A stretch of DNA of 14,987 bases from an uncultured Muribaculaceae bacterium. GTDB taxonomy: Bacteria > Bacteroidota > Bacteroidia > Bacteroidales > Muribaculaceae. The notes under the pieces were generated by a model. It saw only the letters and a list, made by a program, of their open reading frames with translations. It did not search any database and had not been told where the DNA came from. The translations under genes were made by a program, and so were the position numbers. Location: the NCBI GenBank assembly GCA_910586175.1, contig CAJUIJ010000052.1, positions 1 through 14,987 on the forward strand, written 5' to 3'. Every line of letters starts with the position of its first letter. Position 1 is the stretch's first letter. Below are positions 1 through 5,988 of this stretch, piece by piece.

Positions 1-456
1 GAGAGAGTCTATGGCCGCAATTTGAGCTGTAGCATTGCCGTAACGTGCAGCAAGTTCCCAATTATTAGCTATCATTTCCGGCGTTATCATAGGACGCGCG
101 GCATCATGCACCGAAACAAGTGTATCATCGTTGTCAGGCACCGACATCATACCGTTCATGACCGATTCAGAACGAGAACGCCCACCTGCTCTGACATCTA
201 CAGGAATAGTAGCCATTTCGACAGGCATTCCAAGGGCTGAGATTTGGGCAGGAAGTTCACGGATCATTATATCCCAGTCATCGAAAAAGCCGGGATGAAG
301 CACCACCTTAATGTTGGTCTCTTGATCGGCCTTGTAGTATGCCATTACTGACCACCATAACATAGGAATCCCAAGCAGTTTAACAAACTGCTTGGGTATA
401 TCTGTTCCGGCGCGCCGACCTTCGCCGGCAGCCATAATCAGTGCATATCTTTTCAC
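1..456 (-). CDS. ispD: 2-C-methyl-D-erythritol 4-phosphate cytidylyltransferase IspD, 3' end cut off by the window
   Basis: IspD transfers CMP from CTP to methylerythritol 4-phosphate, the third step of the MEP route to isoprenoids, in the cytoplasm. The visible 152 residues hold the nucleotide-binding loop AAGEGRRAG (9-17) followed by PKQF (21-24); R15 and K22 line up with the E. coli catalytic R20 and K27. They also hold GGRSRSESV (91-99) and VHDAARP (116-122), all family hallmarks. The family is usually about 220-235 residues, so roughly 70-80 C-terminal residues lie outside the window. The start is a GTG at 456-454, chosen because the first ATG in frame (codon 8) would remove the first beta strand (KRYALI) before the loop. 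It begins 5 bases after the fabG stop, so it is probably translated from the same mRNA. Coupling isoprenoid to fatty-acid genes here looks like positional convenience rather than a shared pathway. Identity is secure; the start codon is an inference. Confidence 0.93.
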   Translation of the reverse strand, partial: MKRYALIMAAGEGRRAGTDIPKQFVKLLGIPMLWWSVMAYYKADQETNIKVVLHPGFFDDWDIMIRELPAQISALGMPVEMATIPVDVRAGGRSRSESVMNGMMSVPDNDDTLVSVHDAARPMITPEMIANNWELAARYGNATAQIAAIDSL

Positions 457-461
457 GATGA

Positions 462-1208
462 TTACATGTTCATGCCGCCATCGACCTGTATAACCTGGCC
501 GCTGACATAGCTTGACATATCTGAAGCGAGGAATGTCGCGACATTTGCAATATCCTCCACTTTACCGCCGCGACGCAATGGAATCTTCTGACACCATTCA
601 GCGCGAACTTCATCGGGAAGGGCTGCTGTCATGGCTGTCTCGATGAAGCCCGGAGCAATGGCATTTGCACGTATGCCGCGTGAACCAACTTCCTGCGCAA
701 TGCTCTTGGCAAGTGCTATAAGACCGGCTTTGGAGGCTGCATAGTTAGCCTGTCCTGCGTTACCGTGCACACCAACTACTGAGGCCATGTTGATAATTGA
801 ACCTCCTTTCTGGCGAACCATGATCGGAAGTACTGAATGTATATAATTGAATGCAGATTTCAGATTTACTGCAATTACGGCATCCCACTGCTGCTCTGTC
901 ATGCGAAGCATAAGACCGTCTTTAGTAATACCTGCATTGTTAACGAGAATATCGATGCGGCCAAAGTCATCCTTTATCTGTTTAACTGTCTCCTCAGTGG
1001 CTGCAAAGTCAGCTGCGTTTGAAGCATATCCTTTTACTTTCACGCCAAGGGCAGCTATCTCTTCTTCTGTCTTCTTGCCATTCTCGTCAATCACGAGATC
1101 AGTAAATGCTATATCGGCACCTTCAGAAGCAAACTTAATTGCAATTTCTTTACCAATGCCACGGGCAGCTCCTGTTACAACTGCCACTTTTCCTTCAAGT
1201 AATTTCAT
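462..1208 (-). CDS. fabG: 3-oxoacyl-[acyl-carrier-protein] reductase FabG
   Basis: Short-chain dehydrogenase of 248 residues, the usual FabG length. It should reduce 3-oxoacyl-ACP with NADPH in each round of type II fatty acid synthesis in the cytoplasm. Visible motifs in order: the cofactor loop TGAARGIG (12-19), NNAG (90-93), catalytic Ser143, Tyr156 and Lys160 in the YxxxK arrangement (NYAASK), and the PG motif after strand 6 (APGF, 186-189). The C-terminus ends in the typical SGQVIQVDGG. It lies 45 bases downstream of the TetR gene and 5 bases upstream of ispD, all on the same strand, suggesting one transcript. No clear promoter or strong Shine-Dalgarno sequence was seen in the 45-base gap. 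FabG-like reductases also serve other pathways (for example acetoacetyl-CoA reduction), and bacteria may carry several. The general assignment is firm, but that this is the essential fatty-acid-synthesis copy is an inference. Confidence 0.93.
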   Translation of the reverse strand: MKLLEGKVAVVTGAARGIGKEIAIKFASEGADIAFTDLVIDENGKKTEEEIAALGVKVKGYASNAADFAATEETVKQIKDDFGRIDILVNNAGITKDGLMLRMTEQQWDAVIAVNLKSAFNYIHSVLPIMVRQKGGSIINMASVVGVHGNAGQANYAASKAGLIALAKSIAQEVGSRGIRANAIAPGFIETAMTAALPDEVRAEWCQKIPLRRGGKVEDIANVATFLASDMSSYVSGQVIQVDGGMNM

Positions 1209-1253
1209 GACTTATCTTGATTTTTATTTGTCTTTGTCTTGCTTATGTGTTAT

Positions 1254-1841
1254 TCAATCCCTTTTCTTAACCCCGTAAAGTATCATATCGGCTATCATGC
1301 GCGACATGTCGCTCTTGTCTATGCCATATTCAGTAAGACTATTGCGTATGTATGGAACATCAAATCCTTGAATTGAGTTGGTTATGACTATAGCCCATTC
1401 TTTGATGCTCGGCACTTCAAACACCCCTAATGCAACGCCCTCATGCAAGATATGCATAAGTAGTTTTATTTCTTTTTTTGAGATGACTGTGCGGGCGCGA
1501 TCCACTTTACGCACATCACGGAAAAAACCTGCACGCAGCGATCCGTTGCGCGATACTATCTCGCGCATAGTTTCCATGCGAGTATGCACAAATTCACGAA
1601 GTTTTTGCTCCGGCGATATGGTTTTGCTGACTATCTCTTCAAGGTTGCGAAGCAAATCCACGCTCTCACTCTCAATCACAGCGTTAAATATGTCGCGCTT
1701 GCTCTTGAAATAGGTATAGATGGTGCGTCGCCCTTTGTCAGAGGCGGCCGCAATATCGTTCATCGTTGTGTTCTCCACTCCTTTGCGAGCAAATAACGAA
1801 CGTGCTACTTCTATGAATCTGTCGCGTGTCTTCTTAACCAT
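1254..1841 (-). CDS. TetR/AcrR family transcriptional regulator
   Basis: Protein of 195 residues with the TetR layout: an N-terminal three-helix DNA-binding domain (about residues 5-50) and a helical ligand-binding domain. The helix-turn-helix is clear: LFARKGVENTTMNDIAAASD then RRTIYTYFKSKRDIF, with the family's conserved TIYxYFxSKxxxF pattern (40-52). It sits directly upstream of fabG on the same strand, so it could control its own transcript and fatty acid synthesis; acyl-CoA or acyl-ACP sensing would fit but nothing in the ligand domain lets me name a ligand. The ATG lies only 8 bases after a -7 box, so the mRNA may be nearly leaderless. No operator palindrome was identified around that promoter. 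Family call is firm; target and ligand are unknown. Confidence 0.9.
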   Translation of the reverse strand: MVKKTRDRFIEVARSLFARKGVENTTMNDIAAASDKGRRTIYTYFKSKRDIFNAVIESESVDLLRNLEEIVSKTISPEQKLREFVHTRMETMREIVSRNGSLRAGFFRDVRKVDRARTVISKKEIKLLMHILHEGVALGVFEVPSIKEWAIVITNSIQGFDVPYIRNSLTEYGIDKSDMSRMIADMILYGVKKRD

Positions 1842-1990
1842 ATCAAATGCAAAATTAACAAAAATATTTTAAATCTCTACAGTCAATCATCGTTGCTTTT
1901 ATCTTTGCACACACTTTTGACTATAATTTGCATCGTGAATCAACTATGGTCTTGCTACCACAATCACAGGAAACATCATCTATTGAACAC
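1842..1990. other. Intergenic region between nth and the TetR gene
   Basis: This 149-base AT-rich gap holds the TetR promoter at its low end and a TATCTTTG sequence on the opposite strand (1900-1907). I see no clear rho-independent terminator for the pheS-nth transcript: no stem of useful length followed by a T-run was found. The only plus-strand ORF begins at the ATG near 1945 and encodes 29 codons with no recognisable features. Confidence 0.5.
1850..1857 (-). promoter_or_regulatory. Bacteroidota-type -7 box for the TetR-fabG-ispD transcript
   Basis: Read on the minus strand, the bases are TAATTTTG followed by CA, an exact match to the Bacteroidota -7 consensus TAnnTTTG. Only 8 bases separate it from the TetR ATG, so transcription should start at or within a few bases of the start codon. 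A -33 TTTG at the usual spacing is not evident; the nearest TTG upstream is 27 bases away, too far. Confidence 0.6.
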
Positions 1991-2623
1991 CTACTTATTA
2001 TAAAACTTGCAGTATTCAGTTATCGGACAGTTTAAGCAGTCAGGGCGACGTGCCTTGCATACATATCTGCCGTGAAGTATAAGCCAATGATGTGCCTTTG
2101 GTATTAAGTCCGCATCGATATATTTCACGAGTGTCTTTTCTGTCTGCAACGGATTGCGTGAGTTATTGGTCAATCCAATCCTGTTGCTTACCCTGAATAC
2201 ATGCGTATCTACTGCCATGGCACTTTCGTTCCACACTACAGAAAGTATGACATTGGCTGTCTTTCTGCCAACACCTGGCAATTTCATGAGGTCATCGATG
2301 TTGCGTGGCACCTCTCCTCCGTATGTCTCATCAAGCATCCTTGCAGCCTTTAGCAGCGAACGGGTCTTGTTATTTGGGAAAGTAACTGACTTTATATATT
2401 CATATACCTCCTCTTCTGTTGAAGCCGCAAGGTCTGCAGGTTCCGGAAAGCGTTCGAAAAGTGCCGGTGTCACCATATTGATGCGTTTGTCAGTGCATTG
2501 CGCCGACAGTATGACTGCCAATAAAAGATGAAACGGAGTGTCATAATGTAACTCCGTTTTAGGTTCGGGCATAGTCTGGCTGAACACCTTGACTACGCCC
2601 TCATATCTTTGCTTTATCGTCAT
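1991..2623 (-). CDS. nth: Endonuclease III (DNA glycosylase / AP lyase)
   Basis: Base-excision repair enzyme that removes oxidised pyrimidines and nicks the resulting abasic site. Length 210 matches E. coli Nth (211). Visible hallmarks: the helix-hairpin-helix LPGVGRKTA (115-123) with catalytic Lys121, the catalytic Asp139 in AVDTHVFRVSNR, and the [4Fe-4S] loop with Cys189, Cys196, Cys199 and Cys205 in the exact C-x6-C-x2-C-x5-C spacing. The ATG at 2623 starts 23 bases after the pheS stop, with no promoter-like box in the gap, so it is probably the second gene of a pheS-nth transcript. All catalytic and cluster residues are present, so it should be active. Confidence is high. Confidence 0.96.
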   Translation of the reverse strand: MTIKQRYEGVVKVFSQTMPEPKTELHYDTPFHLLLAVILSAQCTDKRINMVTPALFERFPEPADLAASTEEEVYEYIKSVTFPNNKTRSLLKAARMLDETYGGEVPRNIDDLMKLPGVGRKTANVILSVVWNESAMAVDTHVFRVSNRIGLTNNSRNPLQTEKTLVKYIDADLIPKAHHWLILHGRYVCKARRPDCLNCPITEYCKFYNK

Positions 2624-2646
2624 TGGTTATAGAACCTCCCTATAGT

Positions 2647-3672
2647 TCAATGCGCAGACTCAAATTCTCGGAGGAAACGCACATCGTTTTCTGAGAACAT
2701 GCGCAAATCTTTTACCTTATATTTGAGATTGGTTATTCTCTCTATGCCCATTCCGAATGCGTAACCTGAATAAATTTCCGGGTCTATGCCGCATGCCTTA
2801 AGCACATTCGGGTCAACCATGCCGCAACCGAGTATCTCCACCCAGCCTGTACCTTTGCAGAATGCGCAACCCTTGCCGCCGCATATGTCACAGCTGATGT
2901 CCATCTCCGCCGAGGGCTCGGTGAATGGGAAATATGAAGGACGAAGACGAATTTTGGTCTGCGGACCAAACATCTGGCGTGCGAATGTGAGTAGCACCTG
3001 CTTCAAGTCGGCGAAAGATACATTCTTGTCGATATAAAGACCTTCTACCTGATGGAAGAAGCAGTGAGCGCGGGCAGAAATAGCTTCGTTGCGATATACA
3101 CGACCCGGACAAACTATGCGAATGGGAGGCTGCGCGTGTTCCATCACGCGAGTCTGCACGGAAGATGTGTGGGTGCGGAGCAGGATATCAGCCGGATTTC
3201 GTGATATGAAGAAGGTATCCTGCATGTCGCGTGCCGGATGATCGGGAGGGAAGTTGAGACTTTCGAATACATGCCAATCATCTTCGACCTCAGGCCCTTC
3301 GGCTATTGTGAAACCCATGCTGGCAAATATGTTGAGCATTTCGTTCTTTACCAACGACAGCGGATGTCGCGTGCCTACACATCCCGGTGTGGCTGTGCGT
3401 GTGAGATCCAACTCCTCAAGTCCCGGGTCTTCAGCCGTGGCAAACGACTCTTTGAGGCTGTTGATATGCTCTCCTGCGAAGTTCTTGAGTTCGTTAATTT
3501 TCTGTCCCACTTCACGCTTGAGTTCGGGCGCCACTGTGCGGAAGTCATTCATCAGCGCGGTCAACGCGCCTTTTTTGCTGAGATATTTGATGCGGAGCTG
3601 TTCCACTTCTTCCAGACTCGATGCCGTGGCCGAAGCAATCTCCTCTCTTAAAGCTTTGATTTTTTCAAGCAT
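2647..3672 (-). CDS. pheS: Phenylalanyl-tRNA synthetase alpha subunit
   Basis: Catalytic subunit of the alpha2-beta2 phenylalanyl-tRNA synthetase, which charges tRNA-Phe. At 341 residues it is the normal length. The N-terminal 80 residues form the helical arm. Then come the class II elements: HPAR (145-148) and DTFFI (152-156), RTHTSSVQTR (166-175), motif 2 GRVYRNEAISARAHCFFHQVEG region (190-211), and motif 3 GYAFGMGIERI (303-313). Ala305 occupies the position of E. coli Ala294 in the phenylalanine pocket. Four cysteines (261, 264, 269, 272) form a CxxC-x4-CxxC insert seen in many bacterial PheS proteins, possibly a metal site. The beta subunit gene (pheT) is not in the window, so the two subunits are encoded apart, as is common in Bacteroidota. 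A TAATTTTG promoter lies just upstream and nth follows immediately. Confidence 0.97.
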   Translation of the reverse strand: MLEKIKALREEIASATASSLEEVEQLRIKYLSKKGALTALMNDFRTVAPELKREVGQKINELKNFAGEHINSLKESFATAEDPGLEELDLTRTATPGCVGTRHPLSLVKNEMLNIFASMGFTIAEGPEVEDDWHVFESLNFPPDHPARDMQDTFFISRNPADILLRTHTSSVQTRVMEHAQPPIRIVCPGRVYRNEAISARAHCFFHQVEGLYIDKNVSFADLKQVLLTFARQMFGPQTKIRLRPSYFPFTEPSAEMDISCDICGGKGCAFCKGTGWVEILGCGMVDPNVLKACGIDPEIYSGYAFGMGIERITNLKYKVKDLRMFSENDVRFLREFESAH

Positions 3673-3694
3673 GACTCTATATGGTTTTGAAAAA

Positions 3695-3702
3695 CAAAAT
3701 TA
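3695..3702 (-). promoter_or_regulatory. Bacteroidota-type -7 box for pheS-nth
   Basis: Minus-strand TAATTTTG, an exact TAnnTTTG match, 22 bases before the pheS ATG. This predicts a short leader of about 15-18 bases. A TTG lies 22 bases further upstream, slightly wider than the usual -33/-7 spacing. There is no room for a leader-peptide attenuator or T-box, so translation-linked control of pheS is not supported here. Confidence 0.6.
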
Positions 3703-3831
3703 CAAAATAATCTTGACATATCATCAATTATCATACTTTTTTGTGGAATGTGCGTGGAAAGTCTGCTTAAAACGATACGTAGATTAGAGCAAGATGGGGC
3801 ATGGGATTTACATATTCAAAATCTCATTGTA

Positions 3832-4320
3832 TCAGAGTGAGAGCTGATATAGCACATCATCGAGATACTGACCAAACTTAAATCCAACATCTTTAAGACA
3901 TCCTGCTTTCTCAAAATTCAGCTTCTGCAACATCCGTTCGCACGGCATGTTTCCCGCCGTGATACATGATATTAGCACATGTGCACCATTCTTGCGCGAT
4001 GCCTTGATAATTTCAGACAGTAGAGATGTGCCTACTCCCTTGCCACAGTCATTCGGGGCAAGGTAAATTGTCACTTCCCATGTTTGTCCGTACACAGCGT
4101 CAGGATGCCATAGATGGGCATAGCCATAGCCTCGGATTGCACCCTCCTCCTCATCAATGAAAAACGGGAACTTGTCTCCGACATGCATTGCCAACAATTT
4201 ATCCATCATTTCGGAGGCAGATAACTCCTTTTCCGAAAAAATCACAGTGCTTGTGCGCACATAATGATTGTAAATTGAGGCCATATCCGCAGCATCCTCA
4301 ATTCTTCCTTTTCTTATCAT
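3832..4320 (-). CDS. GNAT N-acetyltransferase, phosphinothricin acetyltransferase-like
   Basis: Single-domain GNAT enzyme of 162 residues that should move an acetyl group from acetyl-CoA to an amine. The N-terminus (IRKGRIEDAADMASIYNHYV) and the C-terminal VGFKFGQYLDDVLYQ are typical of the PAT/MddA subgroup, whose members acetylate phosphinothricin, methionine sulfone or sulfoximine, or other small amino-acid-like amines. The acetyl-CoA pyrophosphate loop is NDCGKGVGT (90-98), matching Q/RxxGxG/A apart from its first residue. It stands alone with its own promoter; flanking genes give no clue to the substrate. The subgroup is fairly clear; the substrate, and any resistance role, cannot be deduced. 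Confidence 0.82.
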   Translation of the reverse strand: MIRKGRIEDAADMASIYNHYVRTSTVIFSEKELSASEMMDKLLAMHVGDKFPFFIDEEEGAIRGYGYAHLWHPDAVYGQTWEVTIYLAPNDCGKGVGTSLLSEIIKASRKNGAHVLISCITAGNMPCERMLQKLNFEKAGCLKDVGFKFGQYLDDVLYQLSL

Positions 4321-4356
4321 ATGTGAGTGCTTTATTTTACCTGAAATTTATAAATG

Positions 4357-4386
4357 CAAAATTAATATTCGGGTAATTCCTGCAAA
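4357..4386 (-). promoter_or_regulatory. Promoter of the GNAT gene with -33 and -7 boxes
   Basis: On the minus strand, TTTG (4386-4383) is followed after 18 bases by TAATTTTG (4364-4357), the best two-box match on this strand to the Bacteroidota promoter TTTG / TAnnTTTG. The -7 box ends 36 bases before the ATG, predicting a leader of roughly 30 bases. Confidence 0.65.
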
Positions 4387-4462
4387 TTGGGCCACCCTTT
4401 ATGATTATCATATGCAAACCTTCAATGGCTCTATGTATCTTATTATCAGTTGAATATATTAA

Positions 4463-4507
4463 GGACTCATGCATTGGTCAATTTATATTCACGTAATGCA
4501 TGAGCCC
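4463..4507 (-). terminator. Inverted repeat, probable terminator of the DoxX-like gene
   Basis: Arms 4463-4475 (GGACTCATGCATT) and 4495-4507 (AATGCATGAGCCC) pair over 13 bases around a 19-base loop. The one imperfect position is A opposite C on the plus strand but becomes a G-U pair in a minus-strand transcript, which favours the minus reading. It begins 45 bases after the DoxX-like stop codon. The sequence following the stem on the minus strand is TTAATATATT, AT-rich but not a clean U-run, so it may be a weak terminator or a 3'-end stabiliser. Each arm also contains the palindrome ATGCAT. Confidence 0.5.
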
Positions 4508-4552
4508 ATTTGACTCTGTTATCCATTTTATATGTTTAAGCAAGCATGCAGA

Positions 4553-5158
4553 TTAGCTTATGCGCCGTTCTACTTGAGCAAATGCTCGGTAGTCGAGCAC
4601 TGTGGCATCTTTACGTTTTCGTTGGCGCATGCTTCGGCGCATCGCAAACAGTGCCTTGCGGAGCAGTTGGTCAGCACTAAATAGACCCGGACCTAACACA
4701 CTGAATACAAGCATAAGCAACATCAGCGCACCGTATGAAACCTCCGGCACCCCCGCAATCAGCGATAATGCAAGATTGTAACCAAACCACGCTACTCCGG
4801 CGTAAGATGTTAGACGCGACAAAAAACCAAGCATCAGGGATACGCCTAATGTTAACATGACCATAGACTCTATACCCATCTGAAAACTAAATATTTCTGC
4901 TGATATCATGGGTATTGCCACTGACGATACCATCAAGCTGCCACATAGCAAGCGAAGCAACATGAGCTTTCCCGACAGACGTGTGTCTACCCCCTTGTTA
5001 AGACCGAACAAGAGATTGACTGTTCTCTTGAATAAGCTGTGGTGCTTAGCGGTGGTAGGGGCAATGGCACGACTCAAACGGGCAAGCCTGTTATATCTGC
5101 TCAACTCGCCTATGGTCTTTACACCCGGATTGACTGATATGACTTGAACTTTACTCAT
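4553..5158 (-). CDS. DoxX-like four-helix membrane protein of unknown function
   Basis: Protein of 201 residues from the chosen ATG at 5158-5156. A longer in-frame start at 5242 exists but is rejected because AGAGGAGG sits 6 bases before the inner ATG and the extra 28 residues look like translated leader. A soluble, basic N-terminal region of about 60 residues is followed by four probable membrane helices (about 65-86, 94-113, 117-136, 141-159). The last helix ends with GPGLFSADQLL, resembling the GPGRYSLD-type ending of DoxX/SURF4-like proteins, and is followed by a strongly basic tail (RRSMRQRKRK, 174-183), so the C-terminus should be cytoplasmic. DoxX relatives have been linked to redox and thiol stress in other phyla, but that cannot be transferred here. 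It is transcribed divergently from tdk and alone. Family assignment is tentative; function unknown. Confidence 0.72.
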   Translation of the reverse strand: MSKVQVISVNPGVKTIGELSRYNRLARLSRAIAPTTAKHHSLFKRTVNLLFGLNKGVDTRLSGKLMLLRLLCGSLMVSSVAIPMISAEIFSFQMGIESMVMLTLGVSLMLGFLSRLTSYAGVAWFGYNLALSLIAGVPEVSYGALMLLMLVFSVLGPGLFSADQLLRKALFAMRRSMRQRKRKDATVLDYRAFAQVERRIS

Positions 5159-5163
5159 GGCTG

Positions 5164-5171
5164 CCTCCTCT
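5164..5171 (-). promoter_or_regulatory. Strong Shine-Dalgarno sequence of the DoxX-like gene
   Basis: Reading the minus strand, GAGAGGAGGCAGCC directly precedes the ATG at 5158, giving an AGGAGG core with about 5-6 bases of spacing. Such perfect Shine-Dalgarno cores are uncommon in Bacteroidota, and no other gene in this window shows one. It decides the start codon in favour of the inner ATG. Confidence 0.7.
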
Positions 5172-5200
5172 CTTGATTTGTTTTTTATGGTATCGCTAAC

Positions 5201-5214
5201 TGATAATCTTATCA
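5201..5214. repeat. Palindrome in the DoxX-like / tdk divergent region
   Basis: TGATAA and TTATCA flank a 2-base centre, giving a 14-base imperfect palindrome. It lies 43 bases upstream of the DoxX-like ATG, inside its likely leader or promoter zone, and could be an operator for that gene. No clear TAnnTTTG box for the DoxX-like gene was found nearby. Six-base arms in AT-rich DNA can occur by chance. Confidence 0.3.
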
Positions 5215-5256
5215 ACAGTTTAGACAGTATAATAACAATCATCCGTTTTAAAAAGT

Positions 5257-5287
5257 TTTGAAAGAATCATAAATTTTCCTATATTCG
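5257..5287 (+). promoter_or_regulatory. Promoter of tdk
   Basis: TTTG (5257-5260) is followed after 19 bases by TATATTCG (5280-5287). The spacing is ideal for a Bacteroidota -33/-7 pair and the -7 box matches TAnnTTTG at all but one position (C for T). It ends 19 bases before the tdk ATG, predicting a short leader. The same region would have to carry the divergent DoxX-like promoter. Confidence 0.6.
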
Positions 5288-5306
5288 CATCGAATTAAGA
5301 TGAAAG

Positions 5307-5930
5307 ATGAAAAGAATAGGTAAACTTTATTTCAGATACGGCACAATGGGTTCGGCCAAGACTGCCATGCTGCTTACCACCGCTTACAATTTTGAGGAGC
5401 GTAACATGCCTTACAGATGCTTCAAGCCGGTGGTAGATACGAGAGATTCCAAGAATGTGATTCGTTCGCGTATTGGTATCGAACGTGAGTGCAGCTGGAT
5501 ATATCCGGAGTCTAACCTTTACGATGAGATTTCTGCCATGCAGTTTTCAGACGGCTCTTATCCCGGTTGGATTCTTGTTGATGAGGCACAGTTTCTTACG
5601 TCAGAGCAGGTGGACCAGCTTGCACGGGCTGTCGATGATTTCGGAATAAATGTGCTCTGCTATGGCTTGCGTACTGATTTCCGCACCCATTTGTTTGATG
5701 GGTCTCGACGACTTATGGAAATTGCAGATTCGATAGATGAGGTGAAGTCTACCTGTTCTTGTGGTCGAAAGACTATTGTAAATGCACGTGTCAACTCGCA
5801 AGGCCAGATTATCACCGAGGGTGAGGTGGTCGAGATTGGTGGCAATGAACGCTACATAGCTGTGTGCCGCAATTGCTGGCGCAACAAAAAAATAGAACAA
5901 AGCCGCAACGGACAATTACAGTTCGAATGA
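5307..5930 (+). CDS. tdk: Thymidine kinase (type II, TK1-like)
   Basis: Phosphorylates thymidine with ATP to dTMP in the salvage pathway. The 207-residue length fits bacterial Tdk. Domains in order: P-loop GTMGSAKT (12-19) with Lys18, the DEAQF segment with probable catalytic Glu93, YGLRTDF (119-125), FDGSRRL (130-136), a zinc site formed by CSC (150-152) and CRNC (187-190), and the lasso loop with EIGGNERY (176-183) that closes on thymidine. The sequence is closest in style to the E. coli Tdk subgroup (YGLRTDF, SRRL, GGNxRY). Oddity: the third P-loop glycine is alanine (GSAK rather than GSGK), a position that varies in some Tdk proteins. The ATG at 5307 is preceded by an out-of-frame ATG at 5300. 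The next gene begins 58 bases downstream on the same strand. Confidence 0.96.
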   Translation: MKRIGKLYFRYGTMGSAKTAMLLTTAYNFEERNMPYRCFKPVVDTRDSKNVIRSRIGIERECSWIYPESNLYDEISAMQFSDGSYPGWILVDEAQFLTSEQVDQLARAVDDFGINVLCYGLRTDFRTHLFDGSRRLMEIADSIDEVKSTCSCGRKTIVNARVNSQGQIITEGEVVEIGGNERYIAVCRNCWRNKKIEQSRNGQLQFE

Positions 5931-5988
5931 TGCGAGCTATAATTTTATACAATCTGTAAAAAAAGACCTTAACAGGCTCCCTTATGCC

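Noticed and set aside
847..1278. 143-codon open frame on the plus strand opposite fabG
   Set aside because: It is the complement of a clear FabG coding region, has serine-rich low-complexity composition and no recognisable domain.
2886..2921. PheS CxxC-x4-CxxC cluster as a novel metal-binding insertion
   Set aside because: The insert sits within normal PheS context (followed by GWVEILGCGMV) and is familiar from many bacterial PheS proteins, so it is not new.
3254..3787. 177-codon open frame on the plus strand opposite pheS
   Set aside because: Antisense to conserved PheS codons; composition typical of a shadow frame and no start signal.
5159..5242. Longer start for the DoxX-like protein at 5242
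   Set aside because: The extra 28 residues have no counterpart in a DoxX-like layout, and the strong Shine-Dalgarno sequence serves the inner ATG at 5158.
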